Below, one piece after another: positions 1-11,354 of a stretch of 64,000 nucleotides of DNA. Made by a program: the position numbers and the translations under genes. The DNA is from Taudactylus pleione (taxonomy: Eukaryota; Chordata; Amphibia; Anura; Myobatrachidae). The DNA lies in assembly GCA_031769625.1 (NCBI GenBank), contig JAUIMM010000202.1, positions 11,642,001-11,706,000 on the forward strand. Direction: 5' to 3'. The stretch's first letter is position 1. The number at the start of each line of letters is the position of its first letter. The notes beneath the pieces were generated by a model. It saw only the letters and a list, made by a program, of their open reading frames with translations. It did no database searches and was not told the DNA's origin.

Positions 1-3000
1 ATGTTTTATCAACATTCTATCAGTATCGACATGGTGAAAATGTCGTCATAATGAATGTCGACACCAGAGCCTGGGCCAGAAAGAGTGTTGGCACCACCCC
101 CCATGTATTTTTCAAATAGGGACATAAGATGCATGCCCATAAAACTCACTGGCAAGGGTACTTTAGGTGTGCTGGCAACACATGGGTCAGGAATCGGTGG
201 CTGTGTTCAGGGCTGCCATCAGAAATTGCGGGGCAGCTAGTTCCATGTGTAAGGTGTCTGACCGCCATGTGAGAGGTGATAGGTTTGAGTCCCGGGTATG
301 ATAGTATATTGAATTGTGTTTGTTAAATAAAACAGGATGTGACTGAAGGTGCTTGGGGAGGTGACCAGATAGAGAGTGAGTCAGCCAGGTAGGAGATGGG
401 GTGGCCAGGAGATGCCAGGGATAAAAGAAAAGGCAGCTATAAATGAGAATGATCAGAAACAGAAATTTGACAGGCTTGAACAGCGCTACCTGCGGTGCCC
501 TGTGCTGTGGCACGTCGCACCACCCTAGTTACAGCCCTGGTCGACACAATATACCCAACCCTGCTGAGCAGTGTGATACCATTCATTGTTCATAGTTTAC
601 AGTAAAACTAATAAATTAGTGTTTGTGACTGGATGAACTAACACTTTTGCTGCCACTATGCAGGAGGGCTAAAAAAAGATGTGTCATGCATTTCATAATT
701 TCTATAATCCAGTACTGGTGTAGTACATACATCTCTAGTCCCGTTTCTGTAAACTACCAGTGTAGACCTGCATCTCTTCTCTTAAACATTTCCTGGATTA
801 CAGTAGTGGGAGGATTAGTGTAATCTCCAATCTGTCAGGCCCTCCAGTGCTGTTTTGCAGCCATCCCCACTCTGAGTAATTTCCATCTCCCAGAGTTGAT
901 CTTCCTGGTACAGAGCTTCAGTGCATCTCACGTCAGAAGGAATGTATGTCTGCTTTCTTTTAATCTGCCTGCTTAAAAAACTCACTTTGTTTTTAATCAA
1001 CCAGAGAGTTGGCGGAGTAGCAGTAATCAGTCACTGTTTGATTGATGGAATTATTGGAATGCAATTTAAAGCAGAAACATTGTTAAACAGATGTATACGG
1101 GAACAATACTTACGGTGACTGCAAATGTGTAATTTAGTATGAAATTTTTTTTATGTTCTTTTGAATGTAATACTACAAAAGTAATATGTACATCAGCCGT
1201 TCAAGGTTCTGATTATGCATGCCTAATAAGCATTGTAGTCTGCTGTCAGTCATCAGCAACTACAGACTTTCCACAGAATACAGTACATCATGACAGATAT
1301 ATAATGAGTATTGCTTGCTGTCCTGGAAGGCATATATTTTGGAGTGAGGATATTGTGCAGCCTGTCTCCCTACTAATGAGAAAGCACCATGGTGTTGTTA
1401 AAGGTTTACTAATATACACAGGGCTCTGCTTGCCCATTCTCCTGGAACTTCCAGGAGACTCACAATTTTGGGGGAGAGTCTACCGGCCCTTTCCGGCTAA
1501 AGTAGACAAGGCAAGGGGCCCCATGAAAATTGCAGCCCCACCCCCAGTGACAGTTTGCTGAAACTCTCATCAAAACTTTGCAGGGAGATGGGGGGGGTGA
1601 GGTCATGGTGATGCAGTGTACTGTGTACTGTGTCACACCTCCAACCCACCTCGACCTCCTTCGCCCGAATGGGGACTTGCCAATGTTGGCAAGTATGAAC
1701 ATGGCCACCGCTTCCATTAGGCATCTCTGAGCAGTTGCCAAGGGGGCCAGAACCTGGTGGCGCCACTTAAGATACATAGCACAAAAATTAGAAATGGATC
1801 TAAAAGAAACTTTCTTTTCTACTTATTTTGCCTGTGGGAATGGGATAGACTTGGTTCCATGAATCAAGGCCATGTCCATGGCTACTAAATGCAGCAATAT
1901 GTGCCAATGAGCAGGGGGTGCAGGCCAGGATGATGCAAATCATTGTGGATCTCATTATCAAGCCTCCAGATCCCAAGGATTAAACTACTCTCTGTGAGAG
2001 CTGCCCAAAATATGTGAGTCTGTTTGACATTTTGCAAAAGTAGGTGAGTATGAATTACAGTGTGTTCATTTTACTGATTCATTGTGGGGTTCCTTTACTA
2101 TGCCGGTAATCTGTAATTACTGATGACTTCTACTGGTGTTACTCCACCATCAGACACTTATTGGCCGTGTTTGCCATATATATACCAGTAGTAGGAGAGT
2201 ACTCACTGATACCATCAGATGCCTTCACTGGCACCTGGAACCGCTGTATTGCAGCAGCTCTTTGCTGATGAGTATGGATGCCAATTTAGGACCTGGACTG
2301 CAGGTAGAGAATTGCCTCTGGGTGCTGGGTTCATCACAGGACAGTTGGGCAATGGATTATTTTGTTAGCTCTTATATATAGGGTACAGGATTACAGCAGA
2401 AGTTTCTTCTAGGAATAGTGGTGTTTATTGCTGAAATATAGCTTTTAGAAGAACGGTTACATATCACTGTGAGCCCTGTCCAGTCTTAATATGCTCCTGC
2501 CTTCAGCATGTGCTAGGTGTGGGTGAAGGAGACACCTGGCCACATCAGCATTTAACAGATGTAAATAAGTCACCCATTATTTTAGTAATACGTTTTGCTC
2601 TACTCTTAACAACTAAATAGAAATAAACAGTCAGAGGCATATATGGATTTAAAGAGGTTACAGCCGCAAATTTATTAAATTGAATTAGAATTGTAATTGA
2701 AAGCTTGGTGGCAGCAAAAGCGGTGCTCCTGTGCCACAGCCCGCTAGGAAATCTGACTAAAATAATTAAAATAATTAAAGAGGGTGGATCCTCGCCCTTG
2801 CGTAAACTGGCCTGAAATGGAAACACTCTCCTCTAATTGGCACAGCCTTGACCCCTCCTTTAGATGATGGCCTAGTTCCCCCTTTAGGAGAATGACTAAC
2901 TTGCCGCTATCAAGAGGAAAATGCCATTCAGGCATTCTTAACGCCATAATAGGCTGCCCAGCAGCACTGCTTTCCACCAGGCTGTACCTCCACCTGCTGG

Positions 3001-3460
3001 AAGGCAAAATTTACAGGGAAATCACACAATCCAGACAACAAAACATTATACAAACCACATATGTCGAGTGGGTGGGTGGGCTTGAAATCAAACTGCCAAG
3101 AGGAAGATGGCTGCTCCAACTTGGCTTTTTATATGAAATGGGAGAGGCCTTGCCCACTGTTGGGCTATCATAGGTTTATATTTCTGACTGACAGACCCTA
3201 GCTACGCCCTCTAAACCTTTAACCCCCTAACTACAGAATCCAGCAAAACCTATAACAAAACAGAGATGCTTATTTTTCCTCAAACTTAATGTAAGTATTC
3301 GGAGTCTTTTAAAGTCACTAAAGATATAGCAGTCAGGTAAAAAGATATTTCTCAGTATTCAAAAGAATGTAATGTAATGTGTCAGAAATGTTGTGAAATC
3401 GCATGAACGGTATGCATTTATTTTGATTATATATATTAGTACAGAGGATGTAGACAACAC
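1..3460. other. No gene recognised; unassigned repeat-like DNA
   Basis: I recognise no protein domain on either strand here, and the short open frames are not convincing. Near 240-310 there is a tRNA B-box-like string (GGTTTGAGTCCCGGG), so a degenerate tRNA-derived SINE is possible but not demonstrated. At 1360-1785 GC-rich inverted short motifs resemble the inside of a MITE, but no ends or target duplication were found. The remainder shows nothing I can name. Confidence 0.4.
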
Positions 3461-3813
3461 CAATGTGTGGTAGCCGTTGTAACACACAATAACACACAAT
3501 AAATAGGAAACCTTATTGAATCTCCCTATATATGACAAAAGGGCATCAGCTCACCCCTAAGTAAATTAGGCAATGGTAAGTCACTTTTGCAAACAAACAA
3601 TTTAGATAATAAAATAGCATATAGTAGCAGTTAAAATAAAAAATAAATAAATTAATTAAAAAATAAAATATATAACACAGGAACATATTGAATAAGAAGC
3701 AGTAGAAATTAAAAATCAATACAAAAAAGCACACACAATAATGAATGGCATGAAGCTGAAAAAATGAGCAATTTAGATACTTAACTTTTTGGATAGGTGC
3801 AGTCTGGGAAATA

Positions 3814-3846
3814 CCGACGCATTTCGTCCAATAGAATTCATCAAGG
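3814..3846 (-). ncRNA. Hammerhead-ribozyme-like motif in PLE-C
   Basis: On the minus strand a TTGATGA box is followed by a weak stem II (TTC/GGA) and then GAAATGCGTC. This resembles the minimal type-I hammerhead of PLE pseudo-LTRs (CUGAUGA, stem II, GAAA, a very short stem III, NUH cleavage site). The first core base is T rather than C, so activity is doubtful. Hammerheads in PLE pseudo-LTRs are established knowledge; this assignment rests on motif reading alone. Confidence 0.5.
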
Positions 3847-4440
3847 GGGTATTATTACATGTGGGACAGAGCTCATATTTATACCCAGATCAATTAGTTT
3901 GGTGGTGGTGACATCACTTCCTGTTTCAGATCATGTTTACTTTATTGTTTAAAAACCTTGATGTGAGCTAGGCAAAAATCATAAATATTAAATGTAAAAG
4001 GAACATCATAGATTATAACCTTGTGAATAAAACATAAAAAGGACTTCCGGTCATTAATTGGTATCATCGCACGTCCATTCAATTTCCTGCATCTGTGGTG
4101 CATAACTGCACATGTGCAGGTTCCAAAAGTAGTTCCTGGTTCCAGCATCCACTTGGAACACATGTGGAACACATAGTAGCTTCCTGTGATGCACTTCCTG
4201 TGTTCATTGGTAGGTATGATTATTGGAGTGGCGGCCATCTTGCAGGGCAATGTTCCTTCAGTGCCTGCTGTACTGGTGGCCAACTTTTGGAAACTTGTAA
4301 ACACAGAGGGGACTCCCAGTCATAGATGCAAGAAATAAAACAAGGTGTTAGAAGGCAGCATTATAATAATATGGGACATTCAATAAGGTAATCAAAGAGG
4401 GATAAAGGCACTTATCGAGTCTCTTACAATCATGTATATA

Positions 4441-4475
<35 letters not shown>
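4441..4475. repeat. (AT)n microsatellite
   Basis: A pure alternating AT tract beside the 5S-like pseudogene, inside the tail of PLE-C. Confidence 0.9.
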
Positions 4476-4478
<3 letters not shown>

Positions 4479-4512
4479 CTAATTAAAAAAATATGATTAC
4501 AAAATATGTATA

Positions 4513-4631
4513 TTCTACAGCAGCTGTTATTTCCAGGTGGTTTCCCATCCAGGTACTAACTAGGTCCAACACAGGTTAGCTTCCAAGATTGGACGAGATT
4601 GGGCATAGCAAGTGCGGTGTGGCTGTAGTAT
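4513..4631 (-). pseudogene. 5S rRNA-derived pseudogene or SINE3-like head
   Basis: The minus strand over about 119 bases aligns by eye with a complete vertebrate 5S rRNA. It begins with ACAGCCACACCGC, contains the internal promoter region (AGCTAAC..., then GTTAGTACCTGGATGGGA), and ends with the GCTGTAG terminus. Length matches the normal 120-121 bases. Several substitutions are visible (for example CCAATCTTGGAAGC in place of the usual TGATCTCGGAAGC), so it is unlikely to be a functional rRNA gene. A T-run lies about 25 bases beyond its 3' end (4484-4490). It could be a dispersed 5S pseudogene or the 5S-derived head of a SINE3-type retroposon. It lies between the stop codon and the ribozyme motif of PLE-C. 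Confidence 0.8.
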
Positions 4632-4689
4632 AAGAATGGATAAAAGCAAAGTATGGATCAAGTTGTACGGCACCTTATAGCTATAAGAA

Positions 4690-4772
4690 AGGAGCTATTT
4701 TATAGCTTTTGTTATAACCGTTCGGTTGCAGAGTCTTTAATTCGTATATCCAGTACATCTCTCTCTTGGAGA
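4690..4772 (-). pseudogene. C-terminal end of PLE-C GIY-YIG endonuclease
   Basis: Minus-strand translation gives REMYWIYELKTLQPNGYN followed by a short tail and a stop. This is the conserved last block of Penelope-like GIY-YIG endonucleases, equivalent to WMFKLDTLHPNGLNE in PLE-B and MFWIYEFNNLVPHGLN in PLE-D. Only about 28 residues survive; the rest is cut off at the MITE-like junction near 4775. No catalytic residue lies in this piece. Confidence 0.7.
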
Positions 4773-4775
4773 ATA

Positions 4776-5510
4776 AGGCCCGTATTCAATTAAATGCGAA
4801 AAGCCGAGATCTGCGAAAAAGTATCGCCGATTGCGTCTTTTCATCTGTCAGAAACTTATCTCTGTATTCAATTCCACCCACTTTTTGCGTACGCGGAAAT
4901 TCAATGCAATGTAATAGGCGAAAAAGATTCGCCTCTGAATAGCAGGAGAAAATAAGTGAAACATTTTTATTTTTGGGTGCAAAGGTGGGGAAATCACTCA
5001 GAACCCTTGGGATAGCCCCTCAAAGGACAACTGCATAAAAAAAATCCTGAACAAAAAACTTAAGAACACCCCAAAAAGTACTTTCAATTTGGCGGCAAAA
5101 AAGCACAAACTGGGGGGACAACTTCAAAAACTAGCGAAATAAGGTTCTGGGGGTGCTTTTAAGAAGGGGACAAGTATTTTGGGGATTGCAGGTGCTTTTA
5201 TGATGGAGGAACTTCACTTTAGAGACATTAAAATATGCTAGCACCCATTTTCAGGTACCCCAAATTTGACAGGACTACTTATTTTCTCCAAAAAATACTG
5301 CTTTATGCTATTCTTCACCACTTGTGCAAAGACGCTAATTAGAGGCAATTGTACCAACTTAAGTATCCCAAACAGTTTTATTAGGACTAATCGGGCACTA
5401 CTACATTGATCCCCAATGTTTCTGCATATTTTTAGGGGTTTCAGGCTGATTTCCCTGATTCTGACACCACTTTTCGCCTGTTGCCGTTTTCACATCTTTT
5501 GCAATTGAAT
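4776..5510. mobile_element. MITE-like element with TTCAATT ends
   Basis: The left edge reads TAA then GGCCCGTATTCAATT. Near 5500-5512 the inverse motif (TTTTGCAATTGAA) is followed by TAA, which fits a non-autonomous DNA transposon with a 3-bp TAA target duplication. GC-rich sequence of similar flavour continues to about 5600, so the right boundary is uncertain. No protein is encoded. It interrupts PLE-C immediately upstream of its last coding block. Confidence 0.4.
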
Positions 5511-5964
5511 AAGGTGAGTAGCGGGGACGCGAACGATAAGTTTCTGCGGCTAAAAGACGCGATGTCGGCAAAAAGTCCAGCAAACGGAACTTTATCGCAG
5601 GTGCTTCCTGAGGGTGGGGGCTCTGCAAGTATGGGGGAGGTTTTTTTTATTGCAGTTGCTTCCTGAAGGTACATTTTTTGCTTGATTTTAGTGATTTTGA
5701 ACTATGCTTGCACCCATTTTCATGTACCCCAAATGTGATGAGAATACTTATTTTGCCCCCAAAAAGTTGCTAAATGCTATTCTTCACCACTTTCTCAAAG
5801 ACGCTAAATAGCTCGTATTGAGACCAATTAGGGACAAGGTCTGCAAGGTGTACGTTGGGGCTAGCATTGCCAGGAGTGCTTGCATGGATGAAAGAGCTGG
5901 CGTCGGGGGATACGCTATTAGCAGGCAGAGTGTAGGATATGTATAACTTTTTGTATTGTCTAAA
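5511..5964. other. No gene recognised
   Basis: GC-richer sequence with short inverted motifs near 5520-5600. No coding feature or recognisable repeat end was found. Confidence 0.4.
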
Positions 5965-6115
5965 AGTAACATGTCGATCTTTTATCTGTCGATCTATTAA
6001 CTGTCGATCTTTTGTCTGTCAATCTATTAGCTGTTGATCTATTTGATTTCGATCTGTTATGTCTATTTGTGTGGTGTCGATCTATTAAATGTCGATCTAG
6101 TAACATAAAATGTTA
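5965..6115. repeat. Degenerate short tandem repeat (TGTCGATCT type)
   Basis: The phrase TGTCGATCTATTA and variants recur about eight times at intervals of roughly 15-25 bases. A related GTCGACA-type phrase occurs at 28-62. It looks like a decayed minisatellite and encodes nothing. Confidence 0.6.
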
Positions 6116-6903
6116 GATCTTATATTCCTTGGTTAAATCTGTGTTGTGGAACATCTTTCTATGGGGGTGGAGATATCTGCAAATATTTCATTATCCACAT
6201 TTAGAACAGCCTGTGCATGTGCATTTTGTTAATATGGACGGCTGTTCTGGAATGGTTCTGATCATGATGGGTGCTAAAAGGTCTTTCAAGATCTTAGATT
6301 TGGTCCGGGAGGAAATCTTTGAAAACGGGGCCATGAGTAGGATATTCCAGGGGTCTTGGAGAGATTTCCTTATGATATGTTCATGTCTGTTGTATGTGGT
6401 GACAAATTTGATTTGGTCTTCTTTGTTCTCCTTATCCCTATATATCAGCAGTTCTCTTCTGTCAAACTGTCTTGGTTTTTTCCAGCGCTTTGTTTAGTAA
6501 GTGGGTGGGATACCCCTTCTCCTTGAATCTTGCAGTATATATTTGTAGTTGTTGTTCACAATCCTCAGGTTTTTTACACTTTCTCGTGATCTGATGGAAC
6601 TGTGAGTATGGAATGTTATTTTGCCAGTTCTTAAGGTAGTTACTCTTAAAGTGCACATAACTATTCATGTCGACTTTCTTAATAAAGGTTTTGGTAACAA
6701 CCTCTTCTCCAGAACTCATTAATTCCAAATCTAAACATTTTATAGATTCCGTGCTTGTGTTAGAAGTAAAAGCTAGATTCATGTTGTTGTATGCAATATA
6801 TATTAAAAACCGATTAAAATAGTCACACGCACCTTCCCATATTATTAAAACATCATCGATTTAGCTTCTGTAAAAAACGATATTTTCTTTAAAAGTATGA
6901 TTA
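6110..6903 (-). pseudogene. PLE-A reverse transcriptase, 3' half (after Tc1 split)
   Basis: Minus-strand translation starting beside the Tc1 end gives the RT catalytic block as S*IDDVLIIWEG, where the tyrosine of YIDD has become a stop (TAA). The following conserved PLE blocks are present: LDLEL, NSYVHFKSNYLKNWQNNIPY (about 6600-6680) and FKEKGYPTHLLNKALEK (about 6480-6530). Beyond that a broken linker runs to a Cys-rich stretch near 6190, before any GIY-YIG domain, so the element is 3'-truncated. The missing upstream RT part lies at 12685-13277 on the other side of the Tc1 element; the two halves resume the same RT order, which demonstrates the insertion. Confidence 0.85.
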
Positions 6904-7113
6904 TACAGTCAGGTGCATAAATATTGGGACATTGACAGAATTTCCATATTTTTGCCTCTATTCACCACCAGGGGCCAAAAGTAATGGGACAAACTAAACA
7001 ATCCTAAATCTAACTTTCACTTTTTAATACTTTGTTGCAAATCCTTTGCAGGCAATTACAGCCTGAAGTCTAGAACGCAAAGACATCACCAGATGCTGCG
7101 TTTCATCCCTGGC

Positions 7114-7322
7114 AATACAAAAGGTAGTGAAATACAGTGCTAATATGAGTTGTTCTCTTAATAAATATAATATAACCAGATGAAGTGCAATCAATTGATA
7201 AATGGAGAAAATTTCATTTAATAATTATGAATAGTAAATATCTAAAAAATGGAAATGCAGATAAAAATTCATACATAAAAAAACATACAGGCCAATCTGT
7301 AAATTAGGCTACCCCTACATAA
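7114..7322. repeat. Inverted repeat arm (left) of PLE-B
   Basis: About 209 bases that are the near-exact reverse complement of 11058-11266. The copies differ by a few bases only, for example ATAATATAACCAG against the complement of CTGGTTATCATAT. It joins directly to truncated RT coding sequence at about 7323. Confidence 0.9.
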
Positions 7323-9353
7323 GATACTTTTTTAAAGATACCATCCATTTTTTTAAATTAATTAATGATCTAGAGTGGAAAGAATCTTATGCATTCCTCA
7401 CTCTAGATGTACAAAGTCTTTATTCAAATATACCTCACGAGATGGGTCTAAGGACTACAGAAGAAAAACTAAAGTTGGATAATGATTTATCAGAGAAACA
7501 TGTTAAATTTTTGGTGGATTCTATTTACTTTATATTACATCACAATAATTTTTTGTTCATGGACACTCAGGCCCTCATCCAGAGCCGTACGCTCTGAGCA
7601 GAGCGCACGCTCTGAATGAGGGCCGGGCTCCATTTTCATGGAGCGTCCTCCTGGACGCTCGTATAGCTGTGGGTCACCACCCACAGGCTATACGAGCGTG
7701 CATTGTGATGGTCGCGATGGTCGAGACCATCGCGACCATCGAATTTGCGAGCCGGAGCCTGCGGTTGAGGTTTTCAACCGCAAGCTCCGGAGTGATTTTG
7801 GCTCTATCAGAGCCAAAATCACTCCCACTGACATCACTAGTGATGTCAGTGGGCCGGCTTCTGACGGGAGGCGTTCCCTTAGGAACGCCCCCGTCAGGGA
7901 GGCACGCCCCCGGCACGCCCACCAAAGGGGGCGTGCTGTCAATCAACATTGACAGCACGCCCCCTTTGATCGGACACAATGAGCGAAGGACTTTCCTTCG
8001 CTCGTCGCGTCTGGCGCATGCGCACGACGGAGCTCCCTCCGTCGTGCGCATGCTCAGTCCATAACATCGACCCACTTGCGAGCGGACAGCCGCTCGCGAG
8101 TGGGTCTGAATCAGGCCCTCACTACCTACAGGTGATGGGAACGGCCATGGGGATCAGGTTTGCACCGAGCTACGCCAACCTATACATGGGTCATTTTGAG
8201 AACCGACATGTGTGGGGAGGTGGGCTCGGTGGATGCATGGTCCTCTATGGCTGTTATATTGATGATTTATGTATTGTTTGGGATGGTGATTTAGAAACAG
8301 CACTCACATTTGTCACATCACTTAACTCTAATAATTATAATTTACAGTTCACATACACTTACCACCCTTCTTTAATAAAATTTTCTTGATATAACCCTGG
8401 AGATAAAGGATGGTACCATCCATACATCCAACTATAATAAAGCAGTTGGAACAAATGCATACCTCCACTACAAAAGTGAACATAAGGAGGAATTGTATGG
8501 ATGTAGCTACTTTTGAGAGTCAAGCAAAAGATATTGCACAATCTTTCTTATCTAGGGGATATCCTGATTTTGTCTTTCAAAATGCACTAAACGAAACCAG
8601 ATCAACGTCTAGAGAGAGTCTTCTACAGAAAAGAACTAATGATAATCCAAATAAGAAGGAACATATTGATAACCACTTGGCATTCATTACAACATATAAC
8701 AGTCAACATGCGAAGATCAAACAAATAATACTAAACAACTATAACATTCTTAGACAGGACAGCATCTTACAAGGTTGTATACCAACTAAACCTACTTTTA
8801 TTTTTAAGAAAAACAAATCATTGAAAAATATCTTGGCACCCAGCCATTTAAAATTTTCAACATCTAATAAAAAGAACAATGTTGCCGGTTCTAATTTATC
8901 TTTGGTTTCTATAAGTGTGGAGGTAATAGATGCACTACATGTCAACACGTGAGAAAATCTTCTAAGGTTTTGGCTAGTGGTAATGAAGAGTGGATTAATA
9001 TTAGAAGCTTTATAAATTGTAATACCGAATTCTCTATATATTTACTTACATGTGGTTGCAATCTACGTTATGTAGGGAGGACCACTCAAAAAATTAAAAC
9101 TAGATTCATGGAACATCGTAGAAACATCCAGAATAGGAATCTTAAACATAGTGTATCTAAACACTATGATGAAAAACACAACGGAGATCCAACATGTTTG
9201 ACAATAACAGGATTAGAATATATACCAGCCACTAAAAGAGGAGGCGATAGGTTTAAACGTCTCTGTATCCAAGAAATTTTTTGGATGTTTAAATTAGATA
9301 CACTACATCCAAACGGTTTGAATGAATCCGTAGAGCTGAATATTGTTTTATAG
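7323..9353 (+). pseudogene. PLE-B reverse transcriptase and GIY-YIG endonuclease
   Basis: Retroelement polyprotein fragment. The RT starts at motif A (LDVQSLYSNIPH, about 7400) and is interrupted by the hairpin MITE. It resumes with motif B, YLQVMGTAMGIRFAPSYANL (about 8122), and then the catalytic YIDD in CYIDDLCIVWDGD (about 8250), which is intact. A stop follows at about 8389. The linker continues in another frame (8410-8952; SFLSRGYPDFVFQNAL, FITTYNSQH). After a further frameshift the endonuclease follows (8949-9353) with the GIY-YIG-type core SIYLLTCGCNLRYVGRTTQK, an arginine-containing EHRRNI segment and the terminal HPNGLNE block. The N-terminal region and RT motifs before A are missing. 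Excising the MITE with one TCA restores reading through DTHYLQV. Not functional as it stands. Confidence 0.9.
7570..8118. mobile_element. Hairpin-chain MITE (12 consecutive hairpins)
   Basis: A 549-bp insertion in the PLE-B RT, flanked by TCA on both sides. Its termini are imperfectly inverted, GGCCCTCATCCAGAGCC against the complement of GGTCTGAATCAGGCCC. They resemble the ends of the Harbinger-like MITEs at 20441, 33768 and 63641. The interior is almost entirely hairpins in series: 7570-7624, 7627-7644, 7656-7698, 7707-7740 (16-bp perfect arms), 7752-7790, 7791-7823 (15-bp perfect), 7824-7853 (30-bp perfect palindrome), 7861-7897, 7923-7968 (21-bp perfect), 7981-8003, 8016-8053 (17-bp perfect) and 8070-8105. 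Stems are unrelated in sequence. No credible protein is encoded; GC content is well above the surroundings. Confidence 0.88.
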
Positions 9354-11057
9354 ATTGTTTCTCTTTCCCTTACATATAATAAGTGTGATATATTTTGCCC
9401 ATTTAGGTATCTGTCACCAATAATCATAGTATTCCATAATGTTGTTTTGACCCAACAAATATAGTTCTCTTTTTCCTTTTATCTTCAAGTCAATATATTA
9501 CATAAATATTAGGATTAGGTCCAATCCAATCCAGAGTGATAGTATAAAGTCACGGACTCAATCAGTGGGACTTTATAGTACCAAACTCACTGTGTTTATT
9601 AAGGATAGTGTGTTATAATTGTATTAATAATGGTAATTAAGTGACGTAGGGTGGTCACGTGACGGAATGTATGTGTCCATTATAAGATTTTCTATATATG
9701 GACATAATTTATACTAATATCTTACAAGTATTCTGATCCATTATATGAAGTTGTTTTTGTACTTCTCAAATAAACATCTTGCAAGAAGAAAAAACTACAT
9801 TTTTCATTCTCTAATATGCGTAGTAAGAATATTAACAAAAAGATTACACTTAAAAGTATTATACCTATTTTTGTCCCTATATATTAAATATGGTATTTGT
9901 ATATGTTTATAGATATATATGTTATATTATACTAATTGTTACCAAATCTGCCATTTTTATTAAGGGCAATTGTCATAATGATTGAGGCGGTTATATGATT
10001 ACATATTATACCGAAACCACTGGCTACGAGTATATTAGCTAACTTTGTTTCCATATATTTTATGTCCAATATACTAGAGGTATATGTATATATAAGAGGA
10101 TACTAATATGTTTGGTACAGAATATTAAATCCAACATCTTTATTAAGGGCATACGCCATAACTATTAGGGCGATCACGTGACACAGTATAGTCACGTGTT
10201 ACCCGGAACTCCGAGATCGTGAGATGTGAATGGGAGGAGGACAAAGACTGGTGCCATTATGCGGCGCTCCATGTACGGCATACTGACATGGGGCGTGTGT
10301 TTGATTGCGAATTGGAAATCTCCCGCCTCCGTCCCATTCGGACGCCATAGTGCAGGGCGGAGGGGGCCGTCCTTTCATTGATGGACAAAGGACCATGTGT
10401 TCTAGTTATATCACGTAGTCTTTTGTTTATATCACATGATCGGTGTGGTATACAAGTGGAAAGGTATGTTTTGGGCTTAATATGCTCATTATATCCACAC
10501 TATTCCAATGACATAAGGTTTGCCTCATTATTAGGATTTGCTATTGGTGTTAAATTATTTCTTTTTATTGTGTACATACAGATGAAGTGTAATTAATTTC
10601 ATGTGCGGGTAATCAGTGGCCATATTGACTGTGTATAAATATCCCCAATATTCAAACATACAATCACCTTTGATAAAGCTGTGGGTTACCCAGCGAAACA
10701 CGTCAGGAGACTCAGCACCCCACCATTTTAAGCAGATACATTTGGATTTTATCTGCATTGCTGTCAGCTTTACTCTGGAATAGACTCTGCGGACCATACA
10801 AGTTCTTTGTTTGGGCAATCACCAAGTGACTGATGGACTGATGGACTCTTACAGTTGCTCCTAAAGAAAACCTTTGGACAATCTTTTGTTTCACCACTCC
10901 AAGGGATATTCCAAAAACGTGATGATGCTTTGGAACTATCTGGATCCCTACTTATCGTCAGTTGGTAGAGACTAATCCAATTGGGAATTCTAAGTACTTT
11001 ACCATTGTCACCTAAAGGAGTTTCAAGCCATTGAAATTTATATCCACTAAAATTATC
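9354..11057 (+). other. PLE-B 3' region with repeated subunits
   Basis: Untranslated and pseudo-LTR-like sequence after the GIY-YIG stop. Three related segments begin near 9595, 9955 and 10138 with a TTATTAAGG phrase; two of them later carry a TCACGTGAC phrase, suggesting internal duplication. No open frame of interest lies here. A hammerhead-like motif is at 10668-10706. Confidence 0.6.
10668..10706 (+). ncRNA. Hammerhead-ribozyme-like motif in PLE-B
   Basis: A TTGATAA box, a strong stem II hairpin (GCTG-T-GG / CC-CAGC) and GAAACACGTC, which fits GAA plus a 2-bp stem III plus the cleavage C. Two core positions of CUGAUGA differ, so it is probably decayed. Position near the element's 3' end agrees with PLE pseudo-LTR ribozymes. 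Confidence 0.55.
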
Positions 11058-11266
11058 TTATGTAGGGGTAGCCTAATTTACAGATTGGCCTGTATGTTTT
11101 TTTATGTATGAATTTTTATCTGCATTTCCATTTTTTAGATATTTACTATTCATAATTATTAAATGAAATTTTCTCCATTTATCAATTGACTGCACTTCAT
11201 CTGGTTATCATATATTTATTAAGAGAACAACTCATATTAGCACTGTATTTCACTACCTTTTGTATT
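11058..11266. repeat. Inverted repeat arm (right) of PLE-B
   Basis: Reverse complement of 7114-7322. This is the native 3' copy, since the 3' region of the element leads into it. Confidence 0.9.
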
Positions 11267-11354
11267 TCTCCCACTGAGTGCGACTACACTCATTTATTAC
11301 AGCTGCTGTGGAAATTGTGCACACCTGAGCGCCTGTTGTGAAGTTCTTTTCGCA

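Larger units (their letters stand above)
3460..4775 (-). mobile_element. Penelope-like element fragment PLE-C (3' end)
   Basis: This is the 3' part of a minus-strand Penelope-like retroelement. It holds the last codons of the GIY-YIG endonuclease (4690-4772), then an untranslated tail containing a 5S-rRNA-like segment and an (AT)n tract, and then a pseudo-LTR-like zone with a hammerhead-like motif (3814-3846). The upstream coding part is missing: at about 4775 the sequence changes abruptly into a MITE-like sequence. The distance from the stop codon to the ribozyme motif (about 850 bases) is similar to that in PLE-D, which supports one related structure. The 3' limit is uncertain. Confidence 0.6.

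Noticed and set aside
240..312. tRNA gene
   Set aside because: Only a B-box-like string is visible; no acceptor stem or cloverleaf could be formed by eye.
4513..4631. Functional 5S rRNA gene
   Set aside because: Full length but with several substitutions, solitary, and embedded in transposon sequence.
7638..8389. Several overlapping open frames (84-136 codons) on both strands
   Set aside because: They lie in the hairpin-chain MITE; palindromic GC-rich DNA gives mirrored frames on both strands.
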